NCBI GenBank assembly: GCA_907163345.1
Contig: CAJQUN010001194.1
Span: 1-64,000 of the forward strand
DNA: 64,000 bases
DNA from: Haberlea rhodopensis
Lineage: Eukaryota > Streptophyta > Magnoliopsida > Lamiales > Gesneriaceae
Direction of reading: 5' to 3'
The notes under the pieces were generated by a model. The model did not search any database. It was given only the letters and a program-made list of their open reading frames with translations, and was not told the DNA's origin. Position 1 is the first letter of the stretch. The number at the start of each line of letters is the position of its first letter. The translations under genes were made by a program, and so were the position numbers. Positions 56,709 to 64,000 of the stretch are shown piece by piece.

Positions 56709-58181
56709 TGAGTGTAAAACGTACCGCAAGTGTACGGTGTCAAGTTTTAGTATATGAATTTGAAAGTACGGATGTCGAACCCACATTGATTGAAAATTAA
56801 GTTATCCAAGTACTGTAATTAGAATAGTCTCGACTTTATCTAGACAATCAATAGCAAAATTATCAAACTAATCTACTAAAATAAAATAATAATTTAGCAA
56901 GATGAAAATTTAAGTGGAGAAAATCAATGAGAATGGATTCTAGAGATTCGACTTCACTCAACTATCCACTATATCGTGTTTTTCTAATTTATTAACCACG
57001 AATCCTATGTTATTCTATTACCTATCTCGAGTGTTAAATAGAAATAATCATTCAACATTCATCTTGATGTATCCACCTAAGATAATTTATTAAACAATTT
57101 CAACAGCTCTAGATTGGTTCTATGGCTTCGTTGGAGTTATATGTCTCTCGACTATATAAACTACCAACGATTTAATTTCCTACGGTCCTATTCAAAGCCC
57201 CCTCTCTCGAGTGATAGATTCTAAATAAATATGACGATTCAACTAGTGATCAGTTAATTGAACACATTCAAATCAGGAATCACAAATAAACCAAACGAAA
57301 AACCAAAATATATTCAATCAATAAGCAACGACATAATTTCAAGTCAAGATACGTCTAACTCTAGAATAATAATTTAGTTCATGAAATTAAAGAAACACAT
57401 AGACATGTTCTTAATCATCATAAACATAAAGGAAGAGATAATCAAACGAATTAGATGATGGCCCTCCGTCTCCGGTAGTTGCCGTCGTCTTCTCCGTTGT
57501 CAAAATCTTTCCTTTCGGTTTAAGCGCACCGCCTTGAATGATCTCCTCCTCTTTTCTTTAGCTCTCGGACGTCTTTTTTTCTTGACCTCTCGTCTCTTCA
57601 CGTATCAATCTCTTTGTACGTGAATTGTTCTTCACGCCTTTTACGTCTCGGTCCTCCTTCATGTTAAAATTCTCTTTACGTCAATCTGCTCTTCGTGCAT
57701 CTCCAAATCTGTACGTGACTTCCCTTTTATAAAATATCTCCGAATCTCACGTTTCTCCTCCCCCTAAATAAAAGTCCTCCTTCTTATCCTAATAATGTGT
57801 GCGTGTCTCCCCTCTTTTTGATTGGTCAATCTCTTCCTTTTTAATTTATAATCCCTTAAGTGTATCAAGTTGACGTGTCTCGATCTCCTTTCCAAATTCA
57901 CATGAAGTATGCTCCCAAAAATATTTAATAAAATCTTGTTGCTTAAGTGGCGCTAGGGTGCAACATATATTCTATCCCGGTGCACGATTTTTCAACTCTT
58001 GAGACCCAATTTGAATTATTGTCACATTAATGCCTTCTCATCAACTTTTAGGATAAAATGCTTAATTCCTTGGATTCCTACAAAATAACAAAACCAAGAA
58101 CAAAACACGTAATTCTGCTAGAATACTAATATAAAAACAAATAAAAGAGAACAGGATATAAGTTCAAATTTGCACTTATCA
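56709..58181 (-). repeat. 3' LTR of the tRNA-Asp-primed element
   Basis: On the minus strand it runs TGATAAGTGCAAATTTG to ACGTTTTACACTCA. Compared with the other copy it lacks 176 bp (present at about 62331-62506), lost between short ATCT repeats. It contains no coding sequence. Confidence 0.7.
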
Positions 58182-60022
58182 AACCCCCCAAACTTAAACT
58201 TTGCTAGTCCCGAGCAAAATAGAAATAGAAAAACACTAAGAAATAAAAGAAATAAAGAAAACGCACTACAAACGCAAGTCATGAAATGTTATAATTGCAA
58301 ATTGGCCTCGAAGACCAATTGTCTAAAAATTTCAAGTCAAGTATGCATATTACTCTACTCAAGAGTTCTCAAGTGTGTGTGCCACCATTTCCATTTATCT
58401 ATTAACTCAAAAACTATTTTTTTTTCTCACACAAATCAATAGGACTTGGCAAGGTGTATGTTCAATTGCATTGTTCATAAAAGGAGTATAAGTTTGATAA
58501 ACGATAAACAATGCATCAAATCAAGGCAATGAGACGTGCGTATGTGAATGTCAAAATCATCTTCTTACAAGTGTTTCTCGAGTGTCCATAAGCTTACATT
58601 CATAACATTCTCCACTAGTATATTAGACGAATGTGGCTCGGTCAATATGTCTTAATATGCTTGTAACATTAGGCGTTGGCTCATGGCTTCAATAAGATGA
58701 TAGGATATTCAAAACAAGAGAGTAAGTTAAATATAGCATTGTTGTGCACTATCATCTCATAATTCCTTCTATTGACAATTCATTATTATTTTTTTCACAT
58801 TTTGGATTCACCCTCCTTTCTCATTCGCCTCATCATTCACCTCATTATTTTTCTCATTCTTTCAATCACTTATTTCTTCACCTCTTCAACATTTTTCTAT
58901 GCATCCATGCCCCTTTTTCATTATTATCCCCCTTCTATTTTTCAATTAGGAACATGGGGAATATTTGAAATTTTAAAGTGCAATATGGGTCTTACTCACT
59001 TGAGGGTAGGAAATAGTGTATAAGCTTTCAACAAGGTGGTCGATGTTGGATTTTGAAATGATACCGAATGGGGGTTATTCATGTGCCTAAGCACAAGCCA
59101 TTCGATTTACATTAAGCTCAAAAAGGTAACTATGGATAAAATGATGTCATTTGGTGGCTTCAAAGGCTCAAACGATCAAAAATTGCCTAAACATTCCGAA
59201 GCCATATATGTCTATATTTCGCCTCAAAGGGTCCTAAAGCAAGTTCTAGACTACTCTCAATTCACAAATAACTTATATGATTTGACCAATGTGCTCAAAT
59301 GATATCTCAAAACCAAGGTGATATAAGAAACAAATTTGAATGAGATTATAAAATATATTGCAACAAGTCAATCCCCATTCTTTTACATTTAAGCTCAAAG
59401 CGGCTACTATGTCATATTTATATCAATGAATAAAGGCCCAAAATATTATCAAGAATCGCATATATCATATTCGTGTTCATTCAAATCAACTTTAATTAGT
59501 CAAATGGTCTGGTCTCTAGTGCATGAATATGTGAGAAACTCAAGAGCAAAGTGATCAAAAACTTTTCACAAATAAGCTCAATTCTTCATCATCGGCCTTC
59601 ACAATTACTTCAAATCACGACTTATGACACAAAAAGAAAAAAAATCAACGACTAAAATAGACACAAAACACAACACACATAGGAATCCAGGAAACAAAAC
59701 ATCTTCAATGTTTAAACACCCCCCCAAACTTAAAATCGTGCATTGTCCTCAATGTACCATACAACGTATAAAATAAGGGACAACACATCTACCTGTGACG
59801 ACGATCGTCAGTAATCGTCGCCCATCTCATGCTCATGGGTATGGTGAGAAGATGATGATAGGGACCTCCGCATCAGTATAGACCTGCAATGGAAAAAATA
59901 ATGATCATAGGCTCTGACTAAGACATGCTAATAATAATTGAATACCGAAATTAAAAACTGAAGTAAACTAAAAAGGATATAGGACTTGGGTTGCCTCCCA
60001 AGAAGTGCTTTGTTTCAAGTCT
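58182..60022 (-). other. 3' non-coding internal part of the tRNA-Asp-primed element
   Basis: No gene is seen. It holds the purine tract 58182-58197, a second purine tract at 59719-59733 next to ACATTGAGGACAAT (minus strand, near 59742-59755), and the inverted repeat TTGGG-TTGCCT-CCCAA at 59986-60001 just after the gag frame. Small frames (58170, 58744, 59081) recur in the second copy but resemble no protein. Confidence 0.6.
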
Positions 60023-61040
60023 TCAGCCAGACCATGTGAAGCAACCATCAAATAGCGGCTTCCGCCCATAGTACGTATCATATGACACTACATATGGGTC
60101 TTGGTTGTGCATGCCCTCAAGCTTGGCGAGATAGTGGCAGTTAACGCTCGTCGCTCCAACAACGTCCTTCATAAATTGATAATCATGGGAGAAAGATTCT
60201 AAGCTTGGCTTCATCTCGTGGAGGTCATAATATGGTGAAGTTGGCATCGATGGAAAGAATGGATCAACATATGTCATATAGAACATCACCATCGATGGAC
60301 GCTCATCAATTTTCTCGAGAATTTCCTCAATCTCCAACATCACGCTCGGGTCATCTTGACACGGGAATTCCTTAGATAACTTTTCTACAGTAGGCTCAAC
60401 CACTTGAATATGCTCATATTCCCTTGAATCTTCAGCATTAGTAGGATCACTCTCCCAAACTTGGTTGGTTGAGTGATCATCATCGTGTGACCACACCAGA
60501 TTTGTCACCCCTTGATTAGTATATCCCATCTCCACCTCTTTGCATCTCGCTAAAAATGTCTCTATCTGCTGCTTTATGCGACTTCTGGAGTTGGTGTGAT
60601 TTTCAAACTTTGGTTCAGATGATGCCCCGACTTTACGCAAAATATCCTCCAATTGAGAGACTTTGTCAGAACTATACTCATCGTCTGCTTGATGATTGAA
60701 TGATTGGTGTGTAAAATGAGGGTAATGATGCTCTGGTGGATATTGGTGACTCCAACCCTGCAGTGAAGGATCACAATGTGACTGGTAGTCGAAATTCGAC
60801 ATATCATTATACAGGTGAACCCTGTCATCATCTCTACAATATATGGGACTACCAGTTACCAAAGCTCCATTAAATACCCATTCTTATGTGTGTGAATCCA
60901 ATCCATTGTAGAAAGATTGAAGAGGAGCGTAGTTTGAAAAGTCGTGATTGAATCTTTCCCAAGCTGCATAGAATGGTTCATACGGTTGTTGGGCAAAGCT
61001 TGTGAAACTTGCTGATGAAACATCTCCAAGTACCTCACAA
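60023..61040 (-). pseudogene. Gag remnant of the tRNA-Asp-primed element
   Basis: The frame from about 61040 reads SFAQQPYEPFYAAWERFNHD, then YAPLQSFYNGLDSHT, and hits TAA at 60884-60886. The same frame then stays open for about 280 codons to 60023. The W-ERF...FYNGL pattern is the core of plant gypsy gag (Athila/Tat-like). The long remainder is acidic and His/Tyr/Asp-rich and resembles no enzyme. No zinc knuckle, protease or RT follows, as in gag-only non-autonomous elements. The start of gag is missing or frameshifted. Confidence 0.65.
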
Positions 61041-61129
61041 AAAAAACATCATAAAAAAAATTAAAAAAATATTCTAGATTAAAATCAAGACTACTTGGTA
61101 ACAGTATCAGTAAACAAAATTAAATCAAT

Positions 61130-61146
61130 CCCCGGCAACGGCGCCA
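61130..61146 (-). other. tRNA-Asp primer binding site
   Basis: The plus-strand CCCCGGCAACGGCGCCA equals the 3' end of plant tRNA-Asp including CCA, so the minus-strand element RNA is complementary to it. It lies nine bases from the LTR end at 61156. Confidence 0.9.
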
Positions 61147-61155
61147 AAAACTTGC

Positions 61156-62804
61156 TGAGTGTAAAACGTACCGCAAGTGTACCGTGTCAAGTTTTAGTAT
61201 ATGAATTTGAAAGTACGGATGTCGAACCCACAGGGATTGAAAATTAAGTTATCCAATTACTGTAATTAGAATAGTCTCGACTTTATCTAGACAATCAATA
61301 GAAAAATTATCAAACTAATCTACTAAAATAAAATAATAATTTAGCAAGATGAAAATTTAAGTGGAGAAAATCAATGAGAACAGATTCTAGAGGTTCGACT
61401 TCACTCAACTATCCACTATATCGTGTTTTTCTAATTTATTAACCACGAATCCTATGTTATTCTATTACCTCTCTCGAGTGTTAAATAGAAATAATCATTC
61501 AACATTCATCTTGATGTATCCACCTAAGATAATTTATTAAACAATTTCAACAGCTCTAGATTGGTTCTATGACTTCGTTGGAGCTATATGTCTCTCGACT
61601 ATATAAACTTCCAACGATGTAATTTCCTACGGTCCTATTCAAAGCCCCCTCTCTCGAGTGATAGATTCTAAATAAATATGACGATTCAACTATTGATCAG
61701 TTAATTGAACACATTCAAATCAGGAATCACAAATAAACCAAACGAAAAACCAAAATATATTCAATCAATAAGCAACGACATAATTTCAAGTCAAGATACG
61801 TCTAACTCTAGAATAATAATTTAGTTCATGAAATTAAAGAAACACATAGACATGTTCTAATCATCATAAACATAAAGGAAGAGATAATCAAACGAATTAG
61901 ATGATGGCCCTCCGTCTCCGGTAGTTGCCGTCGTCTTCTCCGTTGTCAAAATCTTTCCTTTCGGTTTAAGCGCACCGCCTCGAATGATCTCCTCCTCTTT
62001 TCTTTAGCTCTCGGACGTCTTTTTTTCTTGACCTCTCGTCTCTTCACGTATCAATCTCTTTGTACGTGAATTGTTCTTCACGCCTTTTACGTCTCGGTCC
62101 TCCTTCATGTTAAAATTCTCTTTACGTCAATCTGCTCTTCGTGCATCTCCAAATCTGTACGTGACTTCCCTTTTATAAAATATCTCCGAATCTCACGTTT
62201 CTCCTCCCCCTAAATAAAAGTCCTCCTTCTTATCCTAATAATGTGTGCGTGTCTCCCCTCTTTTTGATTGGTCAATCTCTTCCTTTTTAATTTATAATCC
62301 CTTAAGTGTATCAAGTTGACGTGTCTCGATCTTCTATATTTCCATGACCCTCTTGTTTTGTAAATTTGATATTCCTTTGACTTTCCATGTTTCATCCGTG
62401 AATCTCGGTGCATTTTATTCCTCCAATCAAATTGAATGATATCTTTGATAATCTCATCATATTTTGTTTCCCAATCTCATCATATTATTCTTCCGGAATT
62501 TGCAAATCTCCTTTCCAAATTCACATGAAGTATGCTCCCAAAAATATTTAATAAAATCTTGTTGCTTAAGTGGCGCTAGGGTGCAACATATATTCTATCC
62601 CGGTGCACGATTTTTCAACTCTTGAGACCCAATTTGAATTATTGTCACATTAATGCATTCTCATCAACTTTTAGGATAAAATGCTTAATTCCTTGGATTC
62701 CTACAAAATAACAAAACCAAGAACAAAACACGTAATTCTGCTAGAATACTAATATAAAAACAAATAAAAGAGAACAAGATATAAGTTCAAATTTGCACTT
62801 ATCA
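61156..62804 (-). repeat. LTR of the tRNA-Asp-primed element (fuller copy)
   Basis: Matches 56709-58181 with few changes plus the 176-bp segment at about 62331-62506. It is bordered on the right by the purine tract at 62805 onward rather than by a target duplication. Confidence 0.7.
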
Positions 62805-64000
62805 AACCCCCTAAACTTAAACTTTGCTAGTCCCGAGCAAAATAGAAATAGAAAAACACTAAGAAATAAAAGAAATAAAGAAAACGAACTACAAACGCAA
62901 GTCATGAAATGTTATAATTGCAAATTGGCCTCGAAGACCAATTGTCTAAAAATTTCAAGTCAAGTATGCATATTACTCTACTCAAGAGTTCTAAAGTGTG
63001 TGTGCCACCATTTCCATTTATCTATTAACTCAAAAACTATTTTTTTTTTCTCACACAAATCAATAGGACTTGGCAAGGTGTATGTTCAATTGCATTGTTC
63101 ATAAAAGGAGTATAAGTTTGATAAACGATAAACAATGCATCAAATCAAGGCAATGAGACGTGCGTATGTGAATGTCAAAATCATCTTCTTACAAGTGTTT
63201 CTCGAGTGTCCATAAGCTTACATTCATAACATTCTCCACTAGTATATTAGACGAATGTGGCTCGGTCAATATGTCTTAATATGCTTGTAACATTAGGCGT
63301 TGGCTCATGGCTTCAATAAGATGATAGGATATTCAAAACAAGAGAGTAAGTTAAATATAGCATTGTTGTGCACTATCATCTCATAATTCCTTCTATTGAC
63401 AATTCATTATTATTTTTTTCACATTTTGGATTCACCCTCCTTTCTCATTCGCCTCATCATTCACCTCATTATTTTTCTCATTCTTTCAATCACTTATTTC
63501 TTCACCTCTTCAACATTTTTCTACGCATCCATGCCCCTTTTTCATTATTATCCCCCTTCTATTTTTCAATTAGGAACATGGGGAATATTTGAAATTTTAA
63601 AGTGCAATATGGGTCTTACTCACTTGAGGGTAGGAAATAGTGTAAGCTTTCAACAAGGTGGTCGATGTTGGATTTTGAAATGATACCGAATGGGGGTTAT
63701 TCATGTGCCTAAGCACAAGCCATTCGATTTACATTAAGCTCAAAAAGGTAACTATGGATAAAATGATGTCATTTGGTGGCTTCAAAGGCTCAAACGATCA
63801 AAAATTGCCTAAACATTCCGAAGCCATATATGTCTATATTTCGCCTCAAAGGGTCCTAAAGCAAGTTCTAGACTACTCTCAATTCACAAATAACTTATAT
63901 GATTTGACCAATGTGCTCAAATGATATCTCAAAACCAAGGTGATATAAGAAACAAATTTGAATGAGATTATAAAATATATTGCAACAATTCAATCCCCAT
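62805..64000 (-). other. Second copy of 3' internal sequence, continues beyond window
   Basis: Nearly identical to 58182-59379. No gene is seen. Its continuation would decide between a tandem element and a 3-kb LTR. Confidence 0.7.

Larger units (their letters stand above)
56704..64000 (-). mobile_element. Gag-only gypsy-type element primed by tRNA-Asp; LTR-internal-LTR-internal
   Basis: The sequence 56709-59379 recurs at 61156-64000 almost unchanged. Read leftward: LTR 61156-62804, primer site 61130-61146 (complement of tRNA-Asp, CCCCGGCAACGGCGCCA on the plus strand), gag remnant 61040-60023, non-coding part, purine tract 58182-58197 (minus TTAAGTTTGGGGGG) and LTR 56709-58181. The right copy carries a second stretch of 3' internal sequence (62805-64000) beyond its LTR, so two units share an LTR. 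Alternatively the LTRs are about 3 kb and start at 59718, where another AAGTTTGGGGGGGTG tract lies. It inserted in copia RNase H; the left target duplicate would be TATGA (56704-56708). Confidence 0.75.

Noticed and set aside
58744..59302. Small frames conserved in both copies (also 63368-63924)
   Set aside because: Conservation reflects the recent duplication of non-coding element sequence; composition is low-complexity and no homology is recognisable.

Overview
The window looks like nuclear DNA of a flowering plant, most likely a eudicot. It is AT-rich, has short T-rich introns with GT..AG borders, holds two recognisable plant-only genes, and is dominated by plant Ty1/copia and Ty3/gypsy LTR retrotransposons. 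I cannot name the species. No bacterial or organellar features were seen.

Only one stretch, about 14.2-22.1 kb, reads as host gene space. It holds a single-exon MIZU-KUSSEI1-like (DUF617) gene at 16897-17646 and a ten-exon plastid ABC ATPase gene, TGD3/ABCI13, at 18352-22113. Both lie on the minus strand. A PIF/Harbinger DNA transposon with a decayed transposase (14234-16470, TAA target duplications) sits just beyond the 3' end of the MIZ1-like gene. The 45-bp exon 4 donor region of TGD3 is tandemly duplicated, which gives two in-frame 5' splice sites.

The left flank (1-13.4 kb) is a stack of old elements: the 5' end of a minus-strand copia element, gypsy LTR pieces in both orientations, a decayed gypsy reverse transcriptase, and a gag-only Sirevirus-like copia element buried inside a gypsy LTR. 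The centre (25.7-54.9 kb) is a four-level nest. An old inverted gypsy LTR was hit by gypsy element G3 (25833-52096, target duplication AATAC). G3 was hit by a copia element (29095-46688, GGAGT), which was hit by gypsy G2 (29983-39009, CATAT). G2 has a nearly complete chromovirus-type gag-pol broken by one stop codon. The old LTR separately carries a solo Sirevirus-like LTR (53169-54264, AACAA). The right flank (54.9-64 kb) has a LINE fragment, a copia 3' end, and a gag-only gypsy-type element primed by tRNA-Asp. The last appears as LTR-internal-LTR-internal and runs off the window.

The most unusual signal is not a gene. Several LTRs from different families (gypsy G2, gypsy G3, the Sirevirus-like copia, and the old gypsy LTR) carry arrays of CG-rich palindromes built on GCGATCG/ATCGCC. 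Neighbouring palindromes are mostly 19-22 bp apart, with larger gaps of about 31, 41 and 50 bp, so they stay on nearly one face of the helix. Separate arrays of short hairpins with changing but compensating stems occur in the gypsy LTRs and in the G3 internal region. These are the best candidates for an undescribed cis-acting system. All family names rest on motifs read by eye, without database searches.
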